This document shows positions 46,961 through 58,765 of a stretch of 64,000 bases of DNA, piece by piece (the first letter of the stretch is position 1; every line of letters starts with the position of its first letter). The notes below the pieces were generated by a model. It was not told where the DNA came from, ran no database searches, and was given only the letters and a program-made list of their open reading frames with translations. The position numbers were made by a program, and so were the translations under genes. Source of the DNA: Manis javanica (lineage: Eukaryota > Chordata > Mammalia > Pholidota > Manidae); the NCBI RefSeq assembly GCF_040802235.1, contig NC_133167.1:101356001-101420000 (forward strand). Reading direction: 5' to 3'.

Positions 46961-49164
46961 GGGTAGGATTGCAGCTTGGACTCAGCTGTCTTTTGGATGA
47001 ACTGAGCTTTAGGATTCCTCCCCGTCCTTTATCCCCCAGGTGGCGTGTCATCCTGGAGTTGTAGGGGTTATGTAGCGCCCACTGCTGGGGAGGGGGACAT
47101 CACCTGAGCCATCTCTGCCTTCTGCTGCCAATCCTCGAAGTGTAACCTGGGCAGGGCGACTGATCATAAAGTCATTGATGCCTTAGCTGCGGGGTCCCTG
47201 ACTCCCTTGGAGTGTCTTCTAAGGCCCTTCTGAGATCTTTCCAATGTGTTCAAATGGCCATATGTTTATAAATTTTACAAAAGAAAGACATTTAAGCAAC
47301 AAATTAAGACTGCTGCTTTTTTCTACTCTGACTTCCTCTCTCTTCCTGTTTTCCTGGTGTTGGTGTTGGGTATCGCCCTAGGTGTTTCTTGTATTGGCTT
47401 TAATGGAGTTTGGGTTGGGGATAGACTCAGTGTGGGTTATATGGGATATATGTTTGTGGTTTTCTGATAATATCACATACAGTTATTAACAACCATCCTG
47501 ATGAGGAATGAGTTCCGGGAATACTGCACCAGTGATAAAGGAATATTGACAATGTGGTCTTTTGGGAATTGGAAACATTGAAAGTTGGTTTTACTGAATG
47601 TTTTCAGAAATAATGAGGGAACAGGATTATACCATAGTGATGTTTCCAAGTCTATAGTCTATGGTGTCATGAAATCTTTTGGGAATTGAAGGATGAGGTT
47701 CAACTGTGGGAAGACCCTCCAAATTCCAAGAATGGACAACATGATGCTGACTTACTTTAGCCCCTGAGGTTAGGAGAATGAGGCTGAAAGGCCAAAGAAG
47801 GCCGAGAGGTTCCCACCCAGCACCGTGATCTTCCTGTGGTTTTTGTTGCCCCCGCATGACATGTCCTGGAAGGGATCCATGCTTGTGGGCATCTTTGGGA
47901 AGGACAATGGGAACAGAAGAGAGATAGCATGGCCCAAAGGGAAATCCAAGCACCCCTGCTCCGGATATGCTTCCGGATTGCCCCAGCGAAGCTCCAGAAG
48001 CAGAGAAGGAAACTGGTGTGGTCAAGTGACTGGAGGATCTTCAAATTGAGGAGAAATGTGTTTACTCGTTTAGAGCCACATCTTGAAGTCAAAGCTGAAA
48101 GCTTCCACAGTCACAAAGAGTGTGAAGGGACGCCATAATAAAAGCTAAGAAGGGAAATTATGGGCAGCTTTTTGGAGCTCAAAAGAAGTAACTTTTGGAT
48201 GGACAAAATTATGTATTACTTCACACAGTGATAGTCGATCTGGGAAATGTTAGCACGTGAACAATGTGGTACAAGAAAGGACTGTGCATGTAAAAATAAT
48301 CCTTCTCTGAGTACATAAAAAATTATTGTTTTGCTGCTCCCAAGGATTCCTGAAATAGCACAGAGGAACAGGAACTTCACAGTGCTGCTGGTCAGGGGAG
48401 GGGTGCTAGAAAACTTCAAGTCAGTTATTCAGGAAAGTGAGAAAGAGACTGTCTTTGGAGGCAGAGACCAGGGTTTGCGTCTGGGCTCAGCCACTTTCTA
48501 CGTCTGTGTTCTTGGCATAAAGGTAATTTGTATATAGAGACCCAGAAAATGGTGGCCACCCAAAAGGCCGGGCCCACGCCACCAGTCAAAACCTAAGTCA
48601 GCCAGCACTTGGGGCATATGCCTCACTGCCAAAGAAACCCAGAATACCCCAGTCACATCCTCCTTCTCAGCTTTGGCTTACCTAGAACATTCCATCAAAC
48701 CTGTGAAGTTACTTTCATCAACAAATGTCAGCTTTGGGATTTTCCTTACAAAAGCTAATTCCCATTTTCCTTGGAATTCTTAAATAGCTCAGCAAACATT
48801 TGAGATCTGATATCAGCAAGGAAGCCATTTGCTTAAGGAGAAATCAACCACCTTAAATGCACACACACTTGGAAAACTCAGCCATTGCTCTTGCCACCTT
48901 CTTTTAGTATTTTACCTGGTCAAATGCTACACAAAAGGCTTTTTCTGAAATTAACCTCCAGCAGGGGATTAGCACCAATTCTGAGATCACATTGGTCTTG
49001 TTTACATTCCTTGTGCAATTTTGGAGCACTGTGTTCCCGTTCATGTAATTACACAACATTAACACTGCCGTGGAGGCCCAGACAGGCCTCCCACTCCATG
49101 TGGGATTTCCTCCTGGCTGCCACTCTTTGCAAACAGCCCTGGAATGTCTAGGTGGGCCGGAACA

Positions 49165-49375
49165 GAGAGAAGAACATGGGCTTTAGAGTCAGTCAGACAA
49201 CTGGGGCTCAAGTTCTTCTGCGGCCATTTGCAATGTGCTTTATTAGTAGGACTCTTTGCTTTGGTTTTCTTCTGTGGAATGGAAACGGTAACAGTTTGCC
49301 TTTGGGGGATCCTTCTGAGGACTGAAGAAGACAACATGTGTAAGCATCCGACATAGGGCCAGGCAACCTTAAGTA
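49165..49375 (+). repeat. MIR SINE, sense
   Basis: GAACATGGGCTTTAGAGTCA, GTCAGACAACTGGGGCTCAA, CTTCTGTGGAATGGAAACGG and CTTCTGAGGACTGAAGAAGA follow the MIR consensus from its 5' box onward. Confidence 0.8.
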
Positions 49376-51124
49376 TTCCAGTAAACGAAGTCAGTATTAC
49401 AGTAATGGCACAGAGAGAAGGGGCGCTGTTTTCTTTGAACGGGCACTGGGAACATGAGGGGTCACAGCGCTCCTGTGCCATGAATGTGAGCTGGGCGGGC
49501 ACACCTTCACTCATCTGCGCCATGTCCTCAGGGAGGAACCGTCTCCCAGCTCCACAGCCCTGCTGCAAACTGAATGTAACACAGCCAAGCCTGAGTCTCT
49601 GGATCTGGCAGGATGGCGCTTGGTCTGTGGCACTTCCCCACAGGCTTGGGGATGGCAGAATCCATACAGCAAATGGAATGTGTACAGAAGTGTTGGCTGT
49701 GTTCCCTTCTGTGTTGCTGGGAAGTGGATGACATTTCCCCAAAACACTTGCACCTAACTTGGGCCCGGTGACTAATGCTAGCTATCAGACGTGGGCAAAC
49801 GTAGTGTAAACGCTTCCAGGCTTGGCACGTGAAAGGCTCCCGTGCATTCCTTCACTCTCTCTGTCCTGTATGTTGGCTGGATGGCAGTGCATGGGCAGTG
49901 TTGTGAGTCATGCACCGAGGGTGGCTTTGTCTCTGTCAGCTGGGATCACGGCTGGGTTGTATGTAAAGCTGGGATCTGCCTTTCCCTGCCTCATGTCAAC
50001 TGGACCCTACTTGGGTGGGAAATACATCTCATAAATAAAGTTTTATATTTCATCTAGAGAAATGATATGTTGCCATTGAGGTTCTGGGGTTTACATGTGA
50101 CAGCAGCTAGCACCATCTTAACTAAGGCAAGAGGCTTTGTAATTGACTTTTCCCAGAATGTCAGCCCAGGTATGCTGGAGTTTTGGCTATGGAGTGACCA
50201 GGTTATTGAGGGTGATTAGTAAGACCAAGGTATGTTAAACCAGCATTCAGTTCATGTTTACACCATTCAGGACAAGAAGAAGGAAGCCTGATATTTAAAA
50301 TTTAACTCTGGAGCCTTGAATGTTGAGTAGATTAATAATGTACAATAAACCCAAGCTCATACAGAAGGAAACATCCATTTACTACAGATTTTTAAAGGCT
50401 CTTTGCTAGAATTTCTTTGTCCAAATAAACAGTTTGGGAGTTACCTGCTCATTAATTATTCACTGGTGAATTAATTTAATTGGGAAAGAAAATCTAAGAA
50501 CTTTATATTCTCATCCTGGTTTGTGGAGAATTGTTCAGATGTCTTAGGCAAAGAAAAAAAATAGTTCAAACAGTAATCATTTGAATTCCTAAGTGTCTTA
50601 ACAGTATCTATAGGTGACTATTTAACTGTTAAGGCAATATGAAAAAATCTCCTGGGTTTTGTGTGTCATTTCAATGCCTCCCCATAGAAGAAAGGGTCTG
50701 GTGGAGGCACAGCTCACTGTCACTTCAGCCACTTGGGTGGGGATTAATCTCCTGTTATCGGCCTGGCACACAGACTTCTCGGATGGGGAAGTTGGCCAAG
50801 TTCCTCACAGGGCAGCCACAGAAGGCAAAACTCACCGGAAGGGAGCACTTCCCTTTTCTTCCCAGCAACAATTACTTTATCCTATCCCCGGAAGTCCTGT
50901 CCACTGTCAGCTGTGTGTGTGTGTGTATCTTACCCACAGTGTGGCATAAAAAGACGTATATAAGAAGCAACAGAAAGGATTTTTTCCAGGACTGACTGGA
51001 ACCCCTAACCTGTCTGAGAAGTTTCTTTTGTTGCTTTCCCACTGCAGGGACCACTCCTGCCTCAGCTGGGGGTGGTCTTCCTATGCCAGGAAGGCAGCTC
51101 ACCCCGGGAGGATCCTGGGCAGGA

Positions 51125-51125
<1 letters not shown>

Positions 51126-51183
<58 letters not shown>
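51126..51183 (+). repeat. (TG)29 microsatellite
   Basis: 58 bp of uninterrupted TG dinucleotides ending at GCGCC. Likely polymorphic. Confidence 0.97.
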
Positions 51184-51186
<3 letters not shown>

Positions 51187-51464
51187 CTCTTTCCATTAGT
51201 GTCTAGGCACCAGTTTTTCTCTCCTAGAAAAGTGTTTTATTCCCCCAAAATGTTTTTCCTTGCTTCAAGCAAAATAACTCTTAGAGTTGATAGCGATCGT
51301 GTTCTTCATCGGTCAGTGGATCTGAGACTCCAAAGTAGCCACTAATTGTCCGCTAGCTTTCCTGGAGGTGAGTCTGTCTGATAACATAATGGTTATACTC
51401 ATAACTCTGATTCAGGAACACTCCCAAATAGTAAATTTAGTGAAAATATGTATCCTGCTCAGAC

Positions 51465-52075
51465 CTGGTGGTCCAGTTACTAATGCTGCCTAAGAAGTAT
51501 AACGCCCAAAATTTAGTGGCTGGCAACAACTATCTCAGGATGCTTACAGATCCTATGGATTTGGAATTCAGGCAGCAGGAATGGCTCGCCTCTGTTCCAT
51601 GGGATCTGGGGCCTAGCCAGCTGGCGATGACCCAGCAATGGGGGGCTAAGACTGTCTGAAGACTCCCCTACTTCGGAGGGGCTTTCTCACAGTAAGGTGG
51701 CTTCAGGGAGCCTGACCTCCTGACACGGAAGCTCAGGGCTCCAAGTGCAAGTGGCTTCAGCAGTAAGACAGAAGCTCAGTGGCCTTTTATGCCCTGGAGG
51801 TAATGCACATGCACCATCATTTCTACTGCAGTCTATCAGCCGCAATGGAATTACAACCCTGCCCAGATTCAAGGGAAAAAGAATTCGACTCTGTGTCTTG
51901 ACAGATGGGTGGCAAGGTTCTAGGAGAGCCTGGCTGGAAGAGGTGATCTTTTCACCTTTGGTTGCCACAAGGGATTCTGCTTGTAGAGGCTGTGAGGGGA
52001 TTTGTGGTACAGCGTTTGAAGCCTCGCGCAACGTGTGGGCAGAGCCTGAATTTGGTTGAGCATTTGACTGACACA
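51465..52075 (-). mobile_element. Ancient LTR (MaLR/ERVL-like), antisense
   Basis: ACTAATGCTGCCTAAGAAGT, AATTTAGTGGCTGGCAACAA, CTCAGTGGCCTTTTATGCCC and CCCTGCCCAGATTCAAGGGA are the complement of the same LTR type as at 31650-32090, in the same order and more complete here. Family name uncertain. Confidence 0.6.
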
Positions 52076-52799
52076 GCAGAGGACCCGGAAGCCCTCTTGC
52101 TTTAGCCCTCCTGTCCTGCCGCTCCCCCTCGGAGCTACTCCACATTTTAAATTATATTTGTATCACTTTAAATAAGGGGAGCACTCCTTTGCTCTTCCGA
52201 TACATTGAGGCATGAACTTACTTTGCTATCCTTTGGGTTCTCATTTTATACGACTACATTTTGCACACTTTATCTGGCCCCTCCCCACCGCTTTGGTTTT
52301 CCCATGACCTTATTAAAAACGTAGAGAGAATGGAGCCAGTGCGACTGTCTTTCTCCCTGCTTGTCTTCTCTGTTCATTCCAGCTCCTTTCCCGCTTTGTA
52401 AAGTTGTGCTGGATCCGGCATTGCACTTGTTTTTATCTTTTTGCTGCTTGTGTTATTCATATTTTAAAAAGCCTACACCCTGCATGCTGACCAGTCATCT
52501 TGAAAATTTTGCAAGGCAAATTTATTGAAAACTGGGGCCATATTTAATCATGCTTGTACCTCCAATACCTAGCAAGAACGTAAGCTACCCAACACAACCC
52601 GTATCTGGAGCACATAGTCATTCAAAACAAGAATCAGGAAGGAAAGAAAGTTAATATAAAAATAGCCTCTGAGGATCTGAATTGGGTAATTGCTGTGGGC
52701 AATAAAAAGACAAGGAAACAGACCCTTCCCCGCGCCAATGAGCTTCCAGTCTAACCAGGGTGCAAAGTACACACACACAGAAAGGTCAGTGATGGGGTG

Positions 52800-53140
52800 G
52801 TAGCAGAATAATGGGTTCCTTAAAATGCCCACATCCTAATCCTGGGAAACTGTGAATATGTTCTTTACATGACAAAAGGAACTTTGCAGATGTAGTTAGT
52901 TGAAGCTCTGAGGTGGGAAGATTACTGTGGGGTGTCCTGCTGGACCCAGTATAATCACGTGGGTCCTTATAAATGTGAGAGGGAAAGGCAGAAAGGAACA
53001 CAGCCCTGCCTACACCTTGATTTTAGTCCAGTAAGACCCACTTTGGACTTCTGATCTTCAGACTGTATGATAACAAATTGTGTCATTTTAAGTCACTAAT
53101 CTTATGGTAATTTGTTACCACAGCAATGGGAGATAAACAC
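52800..53140 (+). mobile_element. MLT1-class LTR, sense
   Basis: GCCCACATCCTAATCCTGGG, ACAAAAGGAACTTTGCAGAT, GTGGGTCCTTATAAATGTGA, CACCTTGATTTTAGTCCAGT and TTTTAAGTCACTAATCTTAT form the MLT1 order from 5' to 3'. It appears internally deleted between the TATA-like TTATAA region and the ACACAGCCCTGCC block. Confidence 0.8.
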
Positions 53141-54814
53141 AAATGACAAAATTAAGTGAAACAAGAATCTAGATAATAGTGTCAGAGGTCAATAGTCAAT
53201 TGCCAAATACTGAGGTTTCTGCTCTAGTGCCATCTATGCATGTTCCTTCCAACACCCCCGCCCCTAAAAAAGAAAAAAAAACATTATGTCTGCAAAATCA
53301 AGCATGAAAAATAATCGGACTTCTGGGAAAAATAGCGTTGGGACAGATCATGCCAGAGCACTAATAAAAACAATAACAATGCTAATAAAAATGTCTGTTC
53401 ACTAAGTCTCCCTGGCATTGCATCTACATCAGCCAGTCCATCCTTTGCAGCTTTACCCCCTGGGCTTGTGTTCTCTCTGTGAGAATGGAATGCTCATAAG
53501 GGCATTTGTTTCTGATAGTGACCTGTTTCATTAAAATTAAAAATATCATCCAGAGAGAACCTTCTTGGCCAATCATTTCCTTTTAAACACTGGGGGAAAT
53601 GTCTTTCCAGATCCTTCGTCTCCATTTCCAACTTGCCCAGACATCCTGGAAAGGCCAGTCCCCGGACATGACGAAATTAGCTCCTGGCCGCACTAATGGA
53701 AGACACTTTGCAAGATATTCAGGTGTTCTTTCGTTCTTAAAGTGTTCATTTAGTGCTAAGACTTTCTATTTAATTCCAAAGGCCCTTGCTGCTCACTGCT
53801 TCAAACTGTTGATCTGCTTGGAAAAATTGAGCGAGGGCAGGCTGAAACTGGTGGGAGCGGTGAGTGCTAGGGGTGCAAACACAGGGGGCGCGGTGGGGTG
53901 GGGGGAAGCCCTCCTGCGGGAGGCGGCATTGAGCTGAGCCGTCAGGACTGAGAGGCAGGGGGAAGAACAGTGCAGCCCTAGGAGCACGGGGCGTCCCTCC
54001 CGGGCTGGGTTCGGCACTCAGGGTACCAGAGGCAGCAGCCCTCCCCCGAGGCGGCCCTGGACTCGGGGCTTCCAGAAGCTTCCTGCAGGAGGCAGTGCGC
54101 TCCTCTGCTTATTCCACATTCAGGGCAGCTTCCTCCCGCAGCCCTCACGCTGCCTCGCCTGGGTCATTTCCCCTTCAGAACAGCCTCCTGTGATTTTGTT
54201 GTGTTGAACCCTTTGGAGAAAATAAAAATACAGAAGAGGAGGTTGTAGACATGCATAGTTTCCCCATTTTTCCAGCCAGGGTCCTTCAGATGATGTGAAC
54301 GCCTGCGCCTGGCACGGACATGGAGGGAAAGGACCTCACTAACGAAGTGTGCCGCGCCCCCCCAGGCACTAGACCTGCTGCTTGCTGTTGAGTACAATGA
54401 GCGTGTACCCATTTCTCAGCCTGGAGCCCCTTATTGCTTAGAGCCCTGCTTCTTCCTCACCCTCTAGGTTCTGCCCTCCTCTCCCCTTCCCTGCTTCTCT
54501 CCCCTCCGCCCTTCAGATCCTCCCTCTGCACTGGAAGGTGACACCCGTTGTGGGAATGCGCTGCAGCCGCCTAGCCCGGGGTGCGGCCCCAGGCCCCTCC
54601 TCCCCGAGCTCGCCCAGACCACTCTGCGTGGGCTTCTGCCCCTGCTCGTGCCCTGGGTACATTCTGCCTCCTGGACGAGGGCTGGCTTTGGCTTTTGTTC
54701 CAGCCAGGCTGCACATTCATCACAGGAGTTTTCCAACAGTCCTGCCCTTTGCCCGCTGTTCACACAGCAGTAAACTCGGTGACGGCTGCACATCTGGGCC
54801 ACAGGCATGCCGCG

Positions 54815-54910
54815 TGTCAGTGGAGAAACAAGTCCTTAAGAGGGTTCAAAGGAGAGCCACAAAGTCGATCAGGAAACTGCGGCCATACAACCTGGACAAG
54901 AAGGCGGGAT
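54815..54910 (+). mobile_element. Possible CR1/L3 LINE relic
   Basis: AGAGGGTTCAAAGGAGAGCC, ACAAAGTCGATCAGGAAACT and GCGGCCATACAACCTGGACAAG resemble the CR1/L3 consensus (AGGAGGGCCACAAAGATGATCAGGG...CTGGAG). Only about 70 bp can be followed. Confidence 0.45.
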
Positions 54911-57900
54911 GCCGGGGGACTTCTCACTTCCACAGAGAATGGGAAGCCCTTTTCTTTCTGCACACCAAGCAAGATAGAGCCAGCACTCACCGAATTTCTC
55001 CTGCAAGGGAAGGGGGCATAAAGGAGGCGGCGCTGGTGAGCACTCTACCAGGAGGCACTCTACCAGGCTTAGGAAGAGGGTACAGGCCACTTTTTCCACT
55101 AATTCATTCAGAAAATAATAATTTAAAAAAGAGTTGCACGCCATGGATTAGTAAGTGCTGATCAGACACAGACTGAACTGTTACGTTAACTGGATTTAAA
55201 TTGCACATTGAGGAGATTTTTGAAGCCTTCTTTGGAAGGCTTTAGAGGAAGCTGCATTAAACCCGGTGTGATGCAGACTTGTTGAAGGCAGGAGACGAGC
55301 AGGGTGGCGGTACCTCGTGCTGGGCAGCGTCCTCAGCTCAGACCCGTGCAGCAGGCCGTAGGTGCAAATATTTGTTTGCCAGGCGGTTCAGCAAATACTG
55401 TGCCCCACACCCACCTGCTTTCAGGGTGTCTGATATTAAGCTGTGCAGCGAGAATGATATTGGCCTCGGTGTTCTCAAGGAGAGGCAGGAAGCACAGTGG
55501 ACCTTGGCCTTCACTTAATACGACAAGAGAAATGATCTCCATGAGCCACTTAACTCCAATCATCCCAATAGTGTAGCAGACTCACAGGTGGTATTTTTCC
55601 TTGTACTGTATTCCAGGACAATGCTCTGGAGAAAAGCTAGAGAAGCTGGCACTGGGTCAATACAGTATGGGCTGAGGGGAGCAAAGGGCAAAGAAAAGGA
55701 CTGGCATGGTTTTAAAAATCACTGCCAAATGATAAGGTTGTTTATGCAGCGTCTAACACTGGCAGGGGGAGGACTCTGCAAAACCAGGCTAGAAAGAACT
55801 TACTGGAGTTAGCAAACAAGTGCACAGCTTGCATAAGCCAGGGGCTGGGGGGAAGCCTGGGTGGGAGTATGAAGTCTGTGAAGACTATGAGTCTATGAAG
55901 AGTCACAGAGTAATAATTTTTGAACGCAGATCTAGGGCTAGGTGTCTGATTCAGTTTTGTTTGTATGGTGCAATGAGTTAATGAGTTGGAGACTGCATTC
56001 AGAAAAATAACGTGTCTAATGAAACATCAGACTACAGGTAGAGACCTCTTATGGACACACATGATCAGTGGACTTAAACGATGACTTCCTATGACCCAGG
56101 GGCCAGATGGCTCTGCCATCGGCCTCACACTGACCTCTGGGGAACAGAGCCTGACCATCAGGGGAGAGGCACTGGGGAGGCAGGAAGGTCAACCAGGGAA
56201 TTACAAAAGGACTCAGTGATCCGAATGAGTCCCAGCTGTGACCAGGAAGTGATCTAAAAAAAAAAAGAAAATAAATATTTATTTCAGAAGTTGGAGCAGA
56301 TCTTTAACTGAAGGTCAGTCTGAAGAAGTTTATTCACTTTAAGGTATTATAATAATATAATAAAAGCCACTTTCTCTCTGGGTGGAGACCCTGAAATCCC
56401 CTCCTGGCTGCTCTGGGCACTGGTGTAGCCAGACCATGCCCAAGGGCCTCCAGAGAGGCAGCGTCTACCTGGGGGGTTTGTGGAAGAGCAGAAACTCCCA
56501 GGAAGGTCCGTTGACTCAGTGGCAAGCTCCTGCGTCTGTTGTTAGTGCCTAGGAGGCAAGCTGCAGACTCCAAATCAGGCAGAACTTGAGGAGGTCCAGG
56601 ACACTGTCATGACGCCTGGGGAATTCACCACTAGGCAGAGGGACATTGCAGCAACATAGGGGAGTGTGGGGGTGGGACTCAAATCCAGCCACAGGCAGGT
56701 TTTCTCAGCACAGGGCAAAACCACTGGCTCTGCGGGGGCAGCTCTCCCAGGGAGCTTCTGCCTCAGGAGATGGTCGGAGGTGTCTGGATATCCATGTGAC
56801 TGTTTATGACATTGTGAAGCTCCACGTTGAGCATAATGAGACTTCAGATTAAGATTTAAATGTTGGCCGAATGCTTAAGTGCAAATTTTATTTTTAGGTT
56901 GTGACTTCCTTCCTGTAGGCTGTGGCCAGTGCCTGCACTGGAGGAGGGAGAGTTGCTATCACTCTACACTGCAGGAGATGTTTCCCCAAATTTCTGGGGT
57001 TGGGGTGGGGCAGTGTTCTTGAGTCACTAGAAATCTGACACTGCTGAGAACTCACGTAGCTCTTTCGAGTGCAGGCTTCTGGGCCCAGAGTCACAGTGCC
57101 ATCAACATCCATCCACTCATCCCTCCTTAGAGCCGAAGACGCCAGAGCAGTGGGAGGAGGTCATTTCTGCAGCAGCGCTTACGGCTTCAGCTCTGAAAGA
57201 GGAACTAACATTGAAGGCAGGGAAGCAACATTTTGAAAACGCCTGTGGAGCTCACTGAGTGCCATAAAGCAATCTGTCTTTAAAAACCCCTAAGAAAACA
57301 TCAATGCAGATATATATATTTTTCAGACTCTTGGGATGATCTGTCTTGTAGCTGTGGTAAAACTGGACGGCACCATTATTGCTTGAATGATCACCTGCTG
57401 AAAATGTGCTTGGATGAGAAATACCAAGAACAGAGTCAAATTCCTTGCCGAGAGGACCCCCACCCCCACCCCATGTTGGTTGCTTCCCAGTAACGGTTTT
57501 ATGGAAATTGGTGTCTAAAACATTTTTCTATAGGTGATGTGCACCTAGAATGGAAAACTAGGCTAACATAGCGTGTTTATGGCCTCAGACCATCTTATTT
57601 TTTCTTTCTCTGTCTCTCTGTTTCTAAGTTCTGTTTGGCTTCAATGTGTGAAGCTTCTGACCACTACGATCATTTATAGAACTAGGTTAGGAGGACACAG
57701 TGTTGAGATGGAAGGAATTTTTAGCCAGCAAGCTCCCAAAAGCACAAGATTTCTTTTTTCTTTCTTTTTTTTCCTTCTTGTTTTGTTCTTTTTCGGAGCA
57801 GAGCAGGGTGTGTAGGGTGAGGATATGACTAGAAGCTGCTGAGGCAGGAAGTACTCTCCCATGACACCAAATTTTGAAAGAAAGAGATTTTGGAAAACGG

Positions 57901-58579
57901 AAATATATATTTAGGGTTTACTTCTTTCATGCTGCTGAATGCCATGGACTCTGTCATGTTTTGTAGTGGCTCATACTGTTCCTTGCAAATCCTGAAGCGA
58001 GCCCATAAAATTGACTTGAGTGGCCACCCATTTCCTAAAATGCTGGGGTTCTTTTTAAAGTTAATGAGTTTTTTTTTTCAGTTGGTCAGAAGATATTTAT
58101 AGGCTCCCTTGGGTACACAGCGATGGAATGGGTCTTTAGGGATACTAACGGAAGACCAGGCTTGAACCCTGCCCAGTTGGATTTACAACCTTTTGAGAAG
58201 GGAGTCCTTGTGTACAATGAAAGGAGCTTACTCCCAGGAGCCTGGCAGATCGGGGTGTGGGCAGAGGGAATGGCAGCACAGGGGCCTGCTGTGGGGGGAG
58301 ACCCCTTATTTCAAACTTACACTGGGTTCTGGAAAAAAGTAAAAGAAGTGGCCCAGGCCTTCCTCAACCTCTGTGAGACACTGGCAGGGGTGAGGGAACA
58401 CAGAGAGTGAGATACTTTGACAAGTGCATGCCATCCCAGACCCTAGGCGTGCCTCTCCTTGCTGCCTCCACTTGCTTCTGTCCAAACCAGGCATCTGGTG
58501 CTCTTGTCTTCTGCCCAGCATCCTCCTGATTTGAGAGGCTTACATCCGAACTCCCAAAATGCACTGGGAGGCTGCTGGG

Positions 58580-58765
58580 GTCATGGAAGCAAGATGGCTT
58601 TGGAGTAAGTCAGACCTGGCTTCAAATGCTCTGTACCTATTTATGACCTTTGGCTTTATGTTCCTACCCTGTAAAATAGGGGTGCCAATACCTACCCTTC
58701 AGAATACTTAAGAAGACTCAAACACATAGGACAGGCCCAGGCACATGACAGAAGCTCAGTGATGG
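58580..58765 (+). repeat. MIR SINE, sense
   Basis: TTTGGAGTAAGTCAGACCTG, GCTTCAAATGCTCTGTACCT, CCCTGTAAAATAGGGGTGCC and ACAGAAGCTCAGTGATGGTT follow MIR order. Confidence 0.85.

Larger units (their letters stand above)
41701..48430. other. Intergenic DNA, central part
   Basis: No gene found. It contains an antisense MLT1 piece (42085-42305), an L1/HAL1-like decayed block (42860-43700), an L2 3' end (45880-46315) and antisense L1M (46480-46960). 43705-45875 and 46965-48430 have no feature I can identify. The 200-codon minus frame at 44581-45183 and the 211-codon plus frame at 45541-46176 look like chance; the second runs into the L2. Confidence 0.7.
48431..54500. other. Intergenic DNA, third part
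   Basis: No gene found. Pieces are MIR (48440-48525 weak, and 49165-49375), (TG)29 (51126-51183), an antisense LTR (51465-52075), an L2 scrap near 52680-52765 and a sense MLT1 (52800-53140). The 227-codon minus frame at 49059-49742 overlaps a MIR and resembles no protein I know. 49380-51120, 52080-52670 and 53145-54500 contain no named element. Confidence 0.7.

Noticed and set aside
49059..49742. 227-codon minus-strand open frame
   Set aside because: It overlaps a sense MIR, has no recognisable domain, and a frame this long is plausible by chance in 64 kb read in six frames.
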